Source: Affinirhizobium straminoryzae (GTDB lineage Bacteria; Pseudomonadota; Alphaproteobacteria; Rhizobiales; Rhizobiaceae). Taken from it: 64,000 nt of DNA. The notes beneath the pieces were generated by a model. That model ran no database searches. It had not been told where the DNA came from and worked only from the letters and a program-made list of their open reading frames with translations. The position numbers and the translations under genes are program-made. Within the stretch, counting starts at the first letter, position 1; each line of letters opens with the position of its first letter. Shown here one piece after another: positions 48,347 to 57,531 of this stretch. Location: positions 62,001 through 126,000 of the forward strand of contig NZ_VJMG01000008.1 in NCBI RefSeq assembly GCF_007004135.1, read 5' to 3'.

Positions 48347-49525
48347 ATGCGCTGGCCTGACCTTTCAAAGTTCCTGACAGCATGCGTCGTGGCCTGTGCG
48401 GCTGCGTTCCCCACGCCCTACGCCAGGGCGGCAGACGAGACCCGCCTGCCGGGGCTCAAATCCCGGCAGATCTATCTGGTAGAAGACAAGTCCGGCACGG
48501 TGCTGCTGGCGCAGAACGAGAATCAGGCATTTCCGCCCGCCTCGCTTGCCAAGCTGATGACGATGGATCTCGTCTTCGAAGCCCTGAAGCAGGGCGAGGT
48601 GACGGCGGATACCACCTACCGGGTCTCCGAAAACGCCTGGCGCAAGGGCGGCGCGCCCTCCGGCACGACGACCATGTTTGCCGCGCTGCGCTCCGAAATC
48701 CGCATCGAGGATCTGATCAGGGGCGTCGTCATTCACAATGCCAATGATGCCTGCATCATCCTCGCCGAGGGCCTTAGCGGGTCTGAAGCCCGCTTTGCCG
48801 AGCGCATGAGCGCGCGCGCCCGCGATCTCGGCCTGACCCGCAGCCTGTTCGGCAATGCCACCGGCCTGCCGTCCGAGGAAAGCCGCTCCACGGCGCGCGA
48901 CCTCGTGGAACTGGCCCGCCATATCTATCACCAGTACCCGGACTATTACCGGCTCTACGCCCAGCCGGATTTCGAGTGGAACAAGATCTTCCAGCGCAAC
49001 AAGAACCCGCTGTTGTCACTCGGCATGGGCATTGACGGGCTGGGCGCCGGTTATGCGGAAGGTTCCGGCTTCGCGGCGGTTGCCTCCGTCGAGCGGGACG
49101 GCACGCGCCTGTTTCTTGCGCTCGGCGGCCTGCAGAGCGACAAGGACCGCCAGGACGAAGCGCGCCGCGTGCTGGATTGGGCGCTGTCGTCGTTTACCAC
49201 CCGCGTGCTGTTTCAACCGGGCGAGGCGATCGGTCAGGCATCGATCTATGGCGGCGATCGCCATGCGATCGATCTCGTGGCGCGCGAGGCCGTGGATGTC
49301 TATGTACCCTCACGCAATGCAGAGCGTTTGTCGGGCCGTATTGTCTATCGCTGGCCGCTGCGCGCGCCGGTTGCCGAAGGCCAGCAGGTCGGCGTCCTGA
49401 AGATCTTCGAGGGCGAGCGGCCGCTGAAGGAGGTGCCGCTTTATGCGGCCGCGCCGGTGGGGCAGGGATCGCTCGTCTCGCGCGCCACCGATGCGCTCCT
49501 CGAACTTGCCCTGTTCTGGCTTTAA
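48347..49525 (+). CDS. D-alanyl-D-alanine carboxypeptidase family protein (altered motifs)
   Basis: A 392-residue exported protein of peptidase family S11. The signal peptide ends near PYARA. The SxxK motif SLAK places the nucleophile at Ser66 and Lys69 (PPASLAKLMT). The other two motifs are altered: the SxN position reads NAN (residues 131-133, HNANDACIILAE), and the KTG position reads GAG (233-235, DGLGAGYAEGSGF). A PBP5_C-like domain follows. The start at 48347 has GAAGAG upstream; an ATG at 48326 lies behind a hairpin. Carboxypeptidase activity is therefore uncertain. Confidence 0.8.
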   Translation: MRWPDLSKFLTACVVACAAAFPTPYARAADETRLPGLKSRQIYLVEDKSGTVLLAQNENQAFPPASLAKLMTMDLVFEALKQGEVTADTTYRVSENAWRKGGAPSGTTTMFAALRSEIRIEDLIRGVVIHNANDACIILAEGLSGSEARFAERMSARARDLGLTRSLFGNATGLPSEESRSTARDLVELARHIYHQYPDYYRLYAQPDFEWNKIFQRNKNPLLSLGMGIDGLGAGYAEGSGFAAVASVERDGTRLFLALGGLQSDKDRQDEARRVLDWALSSFTTRVLFQPGEAIGQASIYGGDRHAIDLVAREAVDVYVPSRNAERLSGRIVYRWPLRAPVAEGQQVGVLKIFEGERPLKEVPLYAAAPVGQGSLVSRATDALLELALFWL

Positions 49526-49601
49526 CGCAGACCGCGCGGTTTCGCATTGTGGCGCAATCGGCTAGAACCGAGTGCAGCAGGACAGGAAAAGCGACGGAAA
49601 A

Positions 49602-50285
49602 GTGGTCAATACACCCGGATTGTTCGTGAGTTTCGAGGGCGGGGAAGGGGCCGGCAAGTCCACCCAGATTCGCCGCCTGGGAGAAGCGCTGAAGGCGGCC
49701 GGCCATGATGTGGTGGTCACACGGGAGCCGGGCGGTTCGGCCGGCGCGGAAGCGGTGCGTCATGTCATTCTCTCCGGCGCGGCCGAACCCTTTGGCGTGC
49801 GCATGGAAGCCATGCTGTTTGCCGCCGCGCGCGCCGATCACGTCCGCGCCCTGATCCGTCCGGCGCTCGCCGCCGGCAAGGTGGTTCTCTGCGACCGCTT
49901 CATCGATTCCTCCCGGGTCTATCAGGGCATTACCGGCGATCTCGACCCCGTCTTCATCGAACGGCTGGAGCGGGTGGCGATCGACGGCGTGAAACCGGAT
50001 CTGACCCTGATCCTGGACCTGCCCGCCGCCGAGGGGCTCGCGCGCGCCGGCCGCCGCAGCGCGGCCGCAGCGGCGGGGCAGGCGGTGTCGCCCGACCGCT
50101 TCGAGAAGGAAGAGATCGCCGTGCACGAGACGCGCCGCCAGGCCTTTCTCGCCATTGCCGCCGCGGAACCCGATCGTTGCCGCGTGCTCGATGCGGCGCG
50201 CGACGAGGCCACGATTGCCGAAGAGATCCTGCAACTGGTAGAGGCCAGTCTTGCAGAACGGATTGCGGGGACAGGCACGGCATGA
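49602..50285 (+). CDS. tmk: Thymidylate kinase
   Basis: Tmk phosphorylates dTMP to dTDP. The P-loop [13 protein letters not shown] is at the N-terminus; VVTREPGGS, the DRF-type motif [14 protein letters not shown] and [10 protein letters not shown] follow. I start at GTG 49602, giving the usual short lead into the P-loop (227 residues); a GTG at 49572 would add ten residues. The stop overlaps the holB start by four bases (ATGA). It heads a replication/translation cluster. Confidence 0.93.
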   Translation: MVNTPGLFVSFEGGEGAGKSTQIRRLGEALKAAGHDVVVTREPGGSAGAEAVRHVILSGAAEPFGVRMEAMLFAAARADHVRALIRPALAAGKVVLCDRFIDSSRVYQGITGDLDPVFIERLERVAIDGVKPDLTLILDLPAAEGLARAGRRSAAAAAGQAVSPDRFEKEEIAVHETRRQAFLAIAAAEPDRCRVLDAARDEATIAEEILQLVEASLAERIAGTGTA

Positions 50286-51310
50286 GCGAGGAAGGCCACG
50301 GCATTCTGGAGGGTGCGGTTGCGCCGCAGGTCAATCCGCATCTGTTCGGGCACGCCGATGCGGAAGATTTCCTGGCGCGCTTCTATCGCTCCGGCCGCAG
50401 CCACCATGCGATTCTGATCGAGGGACCGGAGGGCATCGGCAAGGCAACGCTCGCCTTCCGCTTTGCCAATCACGTGCTCTCCCATCCGGAGCCTGCCAGC
50501 GCGCCCGAACGGCTTGGCGACCCCGATCCGAACACGCCGGTCAGTCGGCAGATCGCGTCGGGTGCCTCGCACAATCTCCTGCATCTCACACGGCCGGTGG
50601 ACGAAAAGACCGGCAAGGCGAAGACGGCGATCACCGTCGACGAGGTCCGAAGGGCAGGGCACTTCTTTTCCCAGACCTCGGGCACGGGCAACTGGCGCAT
50701 CGTCATCATCGATCCGGCCGATGACCTCAACCGCAATGCCGCCAATGCCATCCTGAAAATCCTCGAGGAGCCGCCGAAGCGGGCGCTGTTTCTGGTGCTG
50801 AGCCATGCGCCGGGACGGCTGCTGCCGACCATCCGCTCCCGCTGCCTGCCGCTGAAACTGTCGCCGCTTTCCCGTCCGGATCTGGCCAAAGCCCTAACGT
50901 CCCTCGGTCTCGCCCCGGACGGCGGGCGCACCTCCGAAGACGTGCTCACCGAGGCGGCTGGAAGCGTTTCACAGGCGCTGAAGCTTCTGAACTACGGCGG
51001 CACGGAGATCGTTGCCGCCTTCAACGAGGTGCTGCAATCCTCCGGCCCCGCCGCGCGGCGCGCCATGCACCGGCTGGCGGATGTGCTCTCGGCCAAGGAC
51101 AATGACGTGATCTTCGGCTTCTTCCTCGATCATCTGCGCGAGCATCTGGTGGAGCGCGCGCGGGCCGCCGCCTTTGCCGGCGATCTGGCCGGCGCCGACC
51201 GCGCCTCGCGCCTGTCATCCGAGATCGGCGAGCGGATCGGCATCTCGCAGGCCTACAATCTCGACCGCAAGCAGACGATCCTGTCGCTGCTGGAGGATGT
51301 GACGCGGTAG
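50282..51310 (+). CDS. holB: DNA polymerase III subunit delta'
   Basis: HolB is a clamp-loader subunit. The 342-residue protein has the AAA+ Walker [13 protein letters not shown], the sensor region [39 protein letters not shown] and [14 protein letters not shown], all typical of delta'. It overlaps tmk by four bases, a common bacterial arrangement, and metG follows 89 bases later. Confidence 0.94.
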   Translation: MSEEGHGILEGAVAPQVNPHLFGHADAEDFLARFYRSGRSHHAILIEGPEGIGKATLAFRFANHVLSHPEPASAPERLGDPDPNTPVSRQIASGASHNLLHLTRPVDEKTGKAKTAITVDEVRRAGHFFSQTSGTGNWRIVIIDPADDLNRNAANAILKILEEPPKRALFLVLSHAPGRLLPTIRSRCLPLKLSPLSRPDLAKALTSLGLAPDGGRTSEDVLTEAAGSVSQALKLLNYGGTEIVAAFNEVLQSSGPAARRAMHRLADVLSAKDNDVIFGFFLDHLREHLVERARAAAFAGDLAGADRASRLSSEIGERIGISQAYNLDRKQTILSLLEDVTR

Positions 51311-51399
51311 CGGGCTGGGGTATCAAACGGAAACTTGCTGTTTCGCATCCGCGAAACTTGCGTTAAGACGCGGACCAGAGAACCTGAACAAGAACGGTA

Positions 51400-52971
51400 A
51401 TGCTGGCCGCAATGTCGACGAAGACCCCCTACTACATCACGACCGCCATCTCCTATCCGAACGGCAAGCCGCATATCGGCCATGCCTACGAACTGATCGC
51501 GACCGACGCCATGGCGCGTTTCCAGCGGCTCGATGGCAGGGATGTGTTCTTCCTGACGGGAACGGACGAGCATGGCCAAAAGATGCAGCAGACGGCCCGC
51601 AACGAAGGCATCACGCCGGAAGCCCTTGCCGAGCGCAATTCCAATGAATTCCGCGCCATGGGCGGACTGCTCAACGCCTCCAACGACGATTTCATCCGCA
51701 CCACCGAACAGCGCCACCACCTGACGGTGCAGGAGGTCTGGCGCCGCATGGCCGCCAATGGCGACATCTACAAGGACAGCTATGCCGGCTGGTATTCGGT
51801 GCGCGACGAGGCCTATTACCAGGAAGAGGAAACCGAGGTGCGCCCCGACGGCGTGCGCTACGGACCGCAAGGCACGCCTGTCGAATGGGTGGAGGAGGAA
51901 AGCTACTTCTTCCGACTCTCGGCCTATGAGGAGAGGCTGCTTGCGCTCTATGACGCGCAGCCGGATTTCATCGGCCCGTCCGAGCGCCGCAACGAGGTGG
52001 TATCCTTCGTCAAGTCGGGCCTGAAGGATCTCTCCATCTCGCGCACCACCTTCGACTGGGGCATCAAGGTGCCGGACGATCCGAAGCACGTGATGTATGT
52101 CTGGGTCGACGCGCTGACCAACTACATCACCGCCACCGGCTATGTGGACGACCAGAACGGCCCGCGCGCCAAATACTGGCCGGCCGATGTGCATATCATC
52201 GGCAAGGACATCATCCGCTTCCACGCCGTCTACTGGCCGGCCTTCCTGATGTCGGCGGGTCTTCCGCTACCGAAGCGCGTCTATGCCCACGGCTTCCTGC
52301 TCAACAAGGGCGAGAAGATGTCGAAGTCGCTCGGCAACGTGGTCGATCCAGTCAATCTGGTGAACCATTTCGGCCTCGACCAGGTGCGCTACTTCTTCCT
52401 GCGCGAAGTGTCCTTCGGCCAGGACGGCAGCTATTCGGAAGAGGCGATCGCCGCCCGCATCAATGCCGATCTCGCCAACGGCATCGGCAATCTGGCCTCG
52501 CGCTCGCTGTCGATGATCGCCAAGAACTGCGAGGGCAAGATCCCGCAGCCCGGCGAACTGACCGACGCGGACAAGGCCATTCTCGCCACGGCCGACGAGG
52601 CGATTGCCGTCTGCCGCGAGGAGATGGGCCGCCAGCAGATCCACAAGGCGGTGGCTGCGATCATCAACATCGTCAACGAGGCCGACCGCTATTTCGCCGC
52701 CCAGGAGCCCTGGGTGCTGCGCAAGACGGATGTGCCGCGCATGGAAACGGTGCTGTGGGTGACGGCCGAAGTGGTGCGCGAAATCGCCATCCTCTTCCAG
52801 CCGATCATGCCGCAGTCTGCTGCGAAGATCCTCGATCTGGTCGCGGTGGCGGAAGAGGATCGCGGCTTCGACAGGCTGGGCGAGGCGGGTCGTCTGCAGC
52901 CTGGCACGGAACTGCCGGCACCCTCGCCGGTGTTCCCGCGTTATGTTGCGCCGGACGCCGACAAGGCCTGA
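51400..52971 (+). CDS. metG: Methionyl-tRNA synthetase
   Basis: MetG charges initiator and elongator tRNA-Met. The class I HIGH motif appears as [12 protein letters not shown], and KMSKS as [34 protein letters not shown] and the [24 protein letters not shown] block match the family. At 523 residues it is the short form without the C-terminal dimerisation domain and without an obvious zinc knuckle. The ATG at 51412 is an alternative start four codons in. tatD follows after nine bases. Confidence 0.96.
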   Translation: MLAAMSTKTPYYITTAISYPNGKPHIGHAYELIATDAMARFQRLDGRDVFFLTGTDEHGQKMQQTARNEGITPEALAERNSNEFRAMGGLLNASNDDFIRTTEQRHHLTVQEVWRRMAANGDIYKDSYAGWYSVRDEAYYQEEETEVRPDGVRYGPQGTPVEWVEEESYFFRLSAYEERLLALYDAQPDFIGPSERRNEVVSFVKSGLKDLSISRTTFDWGIKVPDDPKHVMYVWVDALTNYITATGYVDDQNGPRAKYWPADVHIIGKDIIRFHAVYWPAFLMSAGLPLPKRVYAHGFLLNKGEKMSKSLGNVVDPVNLVNHFGLDQVRYFFLREVSFGQDGSYSEEAIAARINADLANGIGNLASRSLSMIAKNCEGKIPQPGELTDADKAILATADEAIAVCREEMGRQQIHKAVAAIINIVNEADRYFAAQEPWVLRKTDVPRMETVLWVTAEVVREIAILFQPIMPQSAAKILDLVAVAEEDRGFDRLGEAGRLQPGTELPAPSPVFPRYVAPDADKA

Positions 52972-52980
52972 GACATCATC

Positions 52981-53763
52981 ATGCTGATCGATACCCACTG
53001 CCATCTGGATTTTGCCGATTTCGACGCCGAGCGCGACGAACTGGTTCAGCGCGCCCATGCGGCCGGCGTGTCCCAGATGGTGACCATCTCGACGCGGGTG
53101 AAGAAGCTTCCGACCCTGCTTGCACTGACGGAACGCTATCCCTCCGTGTTCTGCTCGGTCGGCACGCATCCGAACAATGCCGATGAGGAACTGGACGTCA
53201 CGGCCGACGATCTGGTGCACCTCGCCGAAAGCCACGAGAAGATCGTCGCGATCGGCGAGGCGGGCCTCGATTACTTCTACGACACGCAGACGCCCGCCGA
53301 CCAGCAGACCGGACTTCGCCGTCACATCGAGGCGGCGCGACGCACGCAGCTGCCGCTCGTCATCCACAGTCGCAGCGCCGACGAGGACATGGCGGCGATC
53401 CTGCGGGACGAAACGGGGAAGGGCGCCTTCCCCTTCATCCTGCACTGCTTCTCCGCCGGACAGGCGCTCGCCGATTGCGGCGTGGAACACGGCGGCTACA
53501 TCTCCTTTTCCGGCATCCTGACCTTCCCGAAATCGGAAGACATCCGGGAGATCGCCAAAACCGTGCCGCTCGACCGGCTGCTGGTGGAAACCGATGCGCC
53601 GTATCTTGCGCCCAAGCGCTGGCGCGGCAAGCGCAACGAGCCGTCCTACGTGGTCAACACGGCCGAAGTGCTGGCCGAGGTGAAGGGCATCTCCTACGAG
53701 GAGATGGCGCGGATCACGACGGAAAACGCATTCCGTTGCTTCTCGAAGATGACCAGGGTGTAG
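52981..53763 (+). CDS. TatD family metal-dependent hydrolase (DNase)
   Basis: A 260-residue amidohydrolase-fold enzyme. Metal ligands are visible in MLIDTHCHLDF (HxH), AIGEAGLDYFY (Glu), LVIHSRSADED (His), FILHCFSAG (His) and LLVETDAPYLAPKRWRGKRNEP (Asp). TatD proteins act as 3'-5' DNases or D-aminoacyl-tRNA-type hydrolases. It lies between metG and the MBL gene with gaps of nine and five bases, a conserved bacterial trio. Confidence 0.93.
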   Translation: MLIDTHCHLDFADFDAERDELVQRAHAAGVSQMVTISTRVKKLPTLLALTERYPSVFCSVGTHPNNADEELDVTADDLVHLAESHEKIVAIGEAGLDYFYDTQTPADQQTGLRRHIEAARRTQLPLVIHSRSADEDMAAILRDETGKGAFPFILHCFSAGQALADCGVEHGGYISFSGILTFPKSEDIREIAKTVPLDRLLVETDAPYLAPKRWRGKRNEPSYVVNTAEVLAEVKGISYEEMARITTENAFRCFSKMTRV

Positions 53764-53768
53764 GTTCG

Positions 53769-54587
53769 GTGCAGGGGTTTCGGCAGCGCTTCACCATTCT
53801 CGGCTGCTCCTCGTCGCCCGGCGTGCCGCGGCTCGATGGCGATTGGGGTGCCTGCGACCGGACCGACCCGCGCAACCGCCGCCGCCGTGCCGCCTTTCTG
53901 GTGGAGCAGGTCGCACCGGACGGCGCCAAGACCACCGTGGTGATCGACACCGGCCCCGATTTTCGCGAACAGATGATTTCGGCCGGCGTAACGCGGCTCG
54001 ACGCCGTTCTCTACACCCATGCCCATGCAGACCATCTGCACGGGATCGATGACGTGCGCGGCTACTTTCACGCCCAGCGTCAGCGCATTCCGATCTTCGC
54101 CGATGCCTTTACCATGGAGCGGATCCGCCAGGGTTTTGGCTACTGCCTGGAGACGCCGCCGGGCGGCAATTATCCGCCGATCGTTCAGCCGAATCTGATC
54201 GAGGATCTCACCGCACCGATCGCCGTCAGCGGTCCGGGCGGCACGATCGCGTTCCGGGCGCATCGCCAGGTGCATGGCGACATTCACTCGCTCGGCTTCC
54301 GCATCGGCAACGTGGCCTATTGCAGCGATGTCAGCGACTTTCCGTCGGAAAGCCTGGACAGCCTGCAAAACCTCGACGTGCTCATCATCGATGCGCTGCA
54401 ATACAGGCCGCATCCGAGCCATCTGTCGCTGGAACAGGCGCTTGACTGGATCGCGCGCCTGAAGCCGAAACGCGCCATCCTGACCCACATGCACATTCCG
54501 CTCGATTACCAGACTGTGATGGCAGAGACGCCGGCGCATGTGGAACCGGCCTATGACGGCCTCAGCTTCGAACTTGACGCGATCTGA
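53769..54587 (+). CDS. MBL-fold metallo-hydrolase (PhnP-like)
   Basis: A 272-residue metallo-beta-lactamase fold enzyme with the zinc motif THAHADHLHGIDDVR, further ligands in RQVHGDIHSLGFR and CSDVSDFP, and LTHMHIPLDY at the end. It begins FTILGCSSSPGVPRL, the usual start of the PhnP/cyclic-phosphate phosphodiesterase-like branch that follows tatD. The start is GTG at 53769, five bases after the tatD stop. It is the last host gene before the provirus. Confidence 0.9.
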   Translation: MQGFRQRFTILGCSSSPGVPRLDGDWGACDRTDPRNRRRRAAFLVEQVAPDGAKTTVVIDTGPDFREQMISAGVTRLDAVLYTHAHADHLHGIDDVRGYFHAQRQRIPIFADAFTMERIRQGFGYCLETPPGGNYPPIVQPNLIEDLTAPIAVSGPGGTIAFRAHRQVHGDIHSLGFRIGNVAYCSDVSDFPSESLDSLQNLDVLIIDALQYRPHPSHLSLEQALDWIARLKPKRAILTHMHIPLDYQTVMAETPAHVEPAYDGLSFELDAI

Positions 54588-54628
54588 GGGCACCACGCCA
54601 ACCACCTGATCATCTTGGCAAAGCCCAC

Positions 54629-54656
54629 TTGTTCCATAATCTACCTTATGCTGCAA
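54629..54656 (+). other. Left dif-like attachment site (attL)
   Basis: XerC-type arm TTGTTCCATAA, central hexamer TCTACC, XerD-type arm TTATGCTGCAA. The 11-6-11 layout with CATAA and TTAT flanking the centre matches bacterial dif. It shares the same centre and most arm bases with the right site. Confidence 0.8.
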
Positions 54657-54717
54657 ATACCAATTTTTGGTTGTGAAGGCCCTCCCGATGGGAGTGGCCG
54701 CATAGGGAGAAATTGGA

Positions 54718-55290
54718 ATGCAAAGGGTCCTCTCCGTTTATGATTGGCAGTGCCTGCCTGATGGCGAAGCTGCCGTTATTTCGTCTGATGTCGAGCATCT
54801 GCGGCCCGTCAGATTGCGTGTAAACGCCCCCTCCCCTCTCGCATTGTATGTGAAAACCGAGGATTGCGAGGATGCGATCTTCCTCGCATACGTGCAGGGG
54901 CTGGATGAAATCCAGTTCAACATTACCGGGCCGTACAAGCTGTTCGCCATCGGCGGAGAGCTGTGGTTCGACACTCTGGACGGCACGCGAGCCGATGTTG
55001 AGCCCGTCGACGCTACCAGTTTTACGAGCATCGTTGAAAGGCGCGCTCGCAACCCGGAACTGGAGATTATGGAACGCAAAATGCAGCAGAATATGGAAAG
55101 GCGTATGGCTGCGTTGCTCGGTGTCGTCGGTGAACGTCTGGAGGAAAACGAACGTGAATTGCTCGCTGCGCGAACGGCTCTTGCTGCTGCAAGTGCAGCG
55201 GCACGCGAACAGGACTCAGGATCGGTTTCATCCGATACACAGTCTGAACAGGCTCCGGGCGGAACAGGCGGGCAATCCGGTGGTGAATAA
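54718..55290 (+). CDS. Microvirus protein of unknown function, 190 residues
   Basis: I do not recognise this protein. The first ~105 residues look beta-rich (RPVRLRVNAPSPLALYV, AIFLAYVQGLDEIQFNITG, YKLFAIGGELWFDT), perhaps a jelly-roll or decoration-type domain. Residues ~115-170 are a long charged helix rich in Glu, Arg and Ala (ERKMQQNMERRMAALL), and the end is Gly/Ser-rich. A scaffolding, spike or internal structural role is possible. The ATG at 54718 follows AGGGAGA. It is the first gene after the left att site; in the circular genome it would follow the capsid gene. Confidence 0.7.
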   Translation: MQRVLSVYDWQCLPDGEAAVISSDVEHLRPVRLRVNAPSPLALYVKTEDCEDAIFLAYVQGLDEIQFNITGPYKLFAIGGELWFDTLDGTRADVEPVDATSFTSIVERRARNPELEIMERKMQQNMERRMAALLGVVGERLEENERELLAARTALAAASAAAREQDSGSVSSDTQSEQAPGGTGGQSGGE

Positions 55291-55825
55291 CGAACCAGTT
55301 GTGAACCATGGCGCGGCTCTCCGCGCCATGATGAACCGGCCATATCTCGAAAACCCGAAATATGACGAACAGCAATGGCGCGCAAACCGTGAGGGTGCGC
55401 ACCCGAAAATCCTCGAATTTGAGGAGGCCATGGTTCGTCGTATGGCGTCCCTCGGGGTGCCAATGTTCGCTCATTGCATCGTGCGCACACCTGCGGATCA
55501 AGACGCGGCCTATGCTCTTGGGCGGTCGCGTCTACGGGGCTCTGACCCGTATCCGCATAGGTTCGCTGCTGTGGATCTGATCCACTGCAATCGTGGATGG
55601 GATCTGCCAGAGATGTGCTGGGACATGATCGGCCACATCGGGAACGAGGTGGCAAAGCGCCTCTCAATTCCGATTGTTTGGGGCGGTGATTGGGATGGCG
55701 ACGGCGATAAGAGCGATCAGAAGCTTTACGATCCGGCTCACTGGGAGCTGGCTCACTGGCGCATGATGGAGCCTGAGCCGCCGCATATGTACAATGCGCG
55801 GGGCAAGCTCGTTCGCCGGGAATAA
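55280..55825 (+). CDS. M15-family peptidase (phage endolysin candidate)
   Basis: The protein fits the D-Ala-D-Ala / L-Ala-D-Glu peptidase family M15: VRTPADQDAAYALGRS (the usual R-x-x-x-Q...GR helix), PYPHRFAAVDLIH giving His93 and Asp99 as zinc ligands, and YDPAHWEL with Glu156 and His154. It would cut peptide stems of peptidoglycan for host lysis. The start is uncertain: GTG at 55280 or 55283 overlaps the previous gene, while ATG at 55328 gives a shorter protein. No signal peptide is visible, so a membrane partner would be needed to release it. Confidence 0.82.
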   Translation: MVNNEPVVNHGAALRAMMNRPYLENPKYDEQQWRANREGAHPKILEFEEAMVRRMASLGVPMFAHCIVRTPADQDAAYALGRSRLRGSDPYPHRFAAVDLIHCNRGWDLPEMCWDMIGHIGNEVAKRLSIPIVWGGDWDGDGDKSDQKLYDPAHWELAHWRMMEPEPPHMYNARGKLVRRE

Positions 55826-55952
55826 TATTCCCTGCCATTTCGACCAGGCGCACGACTTCTTGTAATTTTATTACTCGAAGTCGGATATTTGTTGCGCAAA
55901 TCAGCGCGCCAGGTCGGACGATTTCCCACAAATCGTAGAAAAATCTTTCGCG

Positions 55953-55972
55953 ACCGCCGCACGCTCGGCGGT
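55953..55972 (+). other. Stem-loop 1 upstream of rep
   Basis: ACCGCCG-CACGCT-CGGCGGT is a perfect 7-bp stem, extendable to 10 bp with one mismatch, in the 269-base gap before the replication gene. Confidence 0.6.
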
Positions 55973-55978
55973 TGCGTA

Positions 55979-56037
55979 GCCCTGCCTGCCTTCCTGACGG
56001 ATCAACCAAGGATCAAAGGAAGGAAGGCAGGCAGGGC
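55979..56037 (+). other. Stem-loop 2 upstream of rep (17-bp perfect stem)
   Basis: GCCCTGCCTGCCTTCCT at 55979-55995 pairs perfectly with its complement at 56021-56037 across a 25-base loop. In a ssDNA genome this will form a stable hairpin. It could be a complementary-strand origin, a packaging or replication signal, or a terminator, although no T run follows. Confidence 0.7.
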
Positions 56038-56094
56038 GGGCACCACAGACATTCTTGACGATAAGTGCATTTAGTGACACCCGAGCGGGGACGT

Positions 56095-57084
56095 ATGTGC
56101 ATAGCACCTAATAAACTGGATAATGGCGCCCTCGTCGGGTGTCGCGTATGCTGGCAATGCCAAGAGCGGAAAATTCTTGATTGGACCGGTCGATGCATTG
56201 CCGAAAGTAAGACCAGCACTGCCTGCCACTCCATTACCCTGACTTACGGGCGGGGTCTTGAGGGCAAGCACTACGGGGAAGTTTCCCACGAGCGCGCTCA
56301 TGTGCTGACTTACTCTGACGTGCAGAATTATTTCAAACGTCTCAGGAAAGCTCGCTTTCCGTGCAGCTATTTCGTCGTAGGCGAATATGGCGGCACAAAA
56401 GGGCGCTCCCACTGGCACGCCCTCATATTTTGGCATGGGCCTGTCCCTGAGCATAAGCTGCGAACAGCCAAATACATGCAACCGCACTGGCACCATGGGT
56501 TCTCGTTCTGGGACGATGTAGGCCCTGCGTCGGTGCGGTATGTCTGCAAGTACGTGCAGAAAGACTTGGACGATGCGGAGGCGCAAGGCCACCTGTCCAT
56601 GTCGAAAAAGCCGCCGCTTGGAGCACGCTACTTTGCCGATAGAGCGCAACGGTATGTTGATCAAGGTTTGGCACCTCAAAACCTCTTTTACGCTCACCCG
56701 GAAGCGGTCGGAAAAGACGGAAAACCTTTGAAATTCATGCTTAGAGCGCGATCTGCTGAATTATTTCTCGAAGAATACATTCGGCGCTGGCGGGGTTATC
56801 CGCCTCGCGGCTTTCAAGGTCCGCCATGCCCTGTCAGGGGCTGGCATTATCCCTCCTCTGAACTGGTGGAGGAATTCGAAGATAAGGGCTACCGCGATCG
56901 ATATTTTAGCGAAGCGGAATTTGACGAAATGTTCAGAAACGAAGTTGCGGAGGGTCGCGAGCTATGGCGAAAGCGCGAAATCATCGAAACAGAACAGGAG
57001 GCGGACGAATTGGCGGGGATGCTGCGGACGCAGCGCCTAGCCGATTACGTGACCCGCATGCAGCCCGGCTTTCTGGCGGAATGA
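56095..57084 (+). CDS. Microvirus replication initiation protein (HUH endonuclease)
   Basis: This is the rolling-circle initiator (VP4/gpA analogue). The HUH metal motif is HWH at residues 106-108 (GRSHWHALIFW). The catalytic tyrosine helix is RYVCKYVQKDL with Tyr149/Tyr153 and Lys156. A cysteine cluster C16-C19-C22 (CRVCWQCQERK) near the N-terminus is typical of gokushovirus-type Rep. The ATG at 56095 follows GGGGA; upstream GTG starts (56065, 56074) are possible. Its stop overlaps the next gene by four bases. Confidence 0.9.
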   Translation: MCIAPNKLDNGALVGCRVCWQCQERKILDWTGRCIAESKTSTACHSITLTYGRGLEGKHYGEVSHERAHVLTYSDVQNYFKRLRKARFPCSYFVVGEYGGTKGRSHWHALIFWHGPVPEHKLRTAKYMQPHWHHGFSFWDDVGPASVRYVCKYVQKDLDDAEAQGHLSMSKKPPLGARYFADRAQRYVDQGLAPQNLFYAHPEAVGKDGKPLKFMLRARSAELFLEEYIRRWRGYPPRGFQGPPCPVRGWHYPSSELVEEFEDKGYRDRYFSEAEFDEMFRNEVAEGRELWRKREIIETEQEADELAGMLRTQRLADYVTRMQPGFLAE

Positions 57085-57443
57085 CGCGAGACGATCTCGT
57101 CAGGGAGGCATTGGCACTCAGCCTGCCGAACGTCAGACGCCCCCAGGGCGACGCGATTATGTCGCGGCCTCGCCCGACTAATCGACACCTGCTGATTGAT
57201 CATAAAGCAGCAGTGCGCCCTACCCCGGTATCTGAATATAGGCGCAACAAAAGCTCAAAGTTAAACTTTGGCTCTTTGTCGCAACCGCTTAGGACTAAAG
57301 AAAAATCCCGCACTGAGCCTTTGAAAAAGTCACCCGAAAAGGTGCGCGAAGTATTAGGGCCTACTTGTAAAGAACGTCCTAAGCATAACCGGGGAAATGG
57401 CGGCTCGCGGTCCTTTATCCCATGGTGCACGAAAAAACGTTGA
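57081..57443 (+). CDS. Basic microvirus protein of unknown function, 120 residues
   Basis: Translation is coupled to rep through an ATGA overlap, which supports a real gene. The first ~30 residues are ordinary (MTRDDLVREALALSLPN); the remaining ~90 are rich in Lys, Arg, Pro and Ser with little secondary structure (EYRRNKSSKLNF, KEKSRTEPLKKSPEKVREV). A nucleic-acid-binding role in replication or packaging is likely; a regulatory role cannot be excluded, given the palindrome immediately downstream. No family recognised. Confidence 0.65.
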   Translation: MTRDDLVREALALSLPNVRRPQGDAIMSRPRPTNRHLLIDHKAAVRPTPVSEYRRNKSSKLNFGSLSQPLRTKEKSRTEPLKKSPEKVREVLGPTCKERPKHNRGNGGSRSFIPWCTKKR

Positions 57444-57454
57444 ATTGATTCGAC

Positions 57455-57472
57455 AGTGGCAAAATTGCCACT
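57455..57472. promoter_or_regulatory. Perfect palindrome upstream of the late phage genes
   Basis: AGTGGCAA-AA-TTGCCACT: two perfect 8-bp arms with a 2-bp centre, too tight for a stable hairpin loop, so it looks like an operator for a dimeric regulator. It lies 12 bases after the basic-protein gene and 60 bases before the holin-like gene. Confidence 0.55.
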
Positions 57473-57531
57473 TCTCAGCGATTCGCAAATCAGATTCTAG
57501 TGATTCGGCGCTGTCAATACGGAGGCATAAA

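Noticed and set aside
51340..51357. Hairpin GTTTCGC-ATCC-GCGAAAC between holB and metG
   Set aside because: Perfect but short, without T run or other context; no function can be supported.
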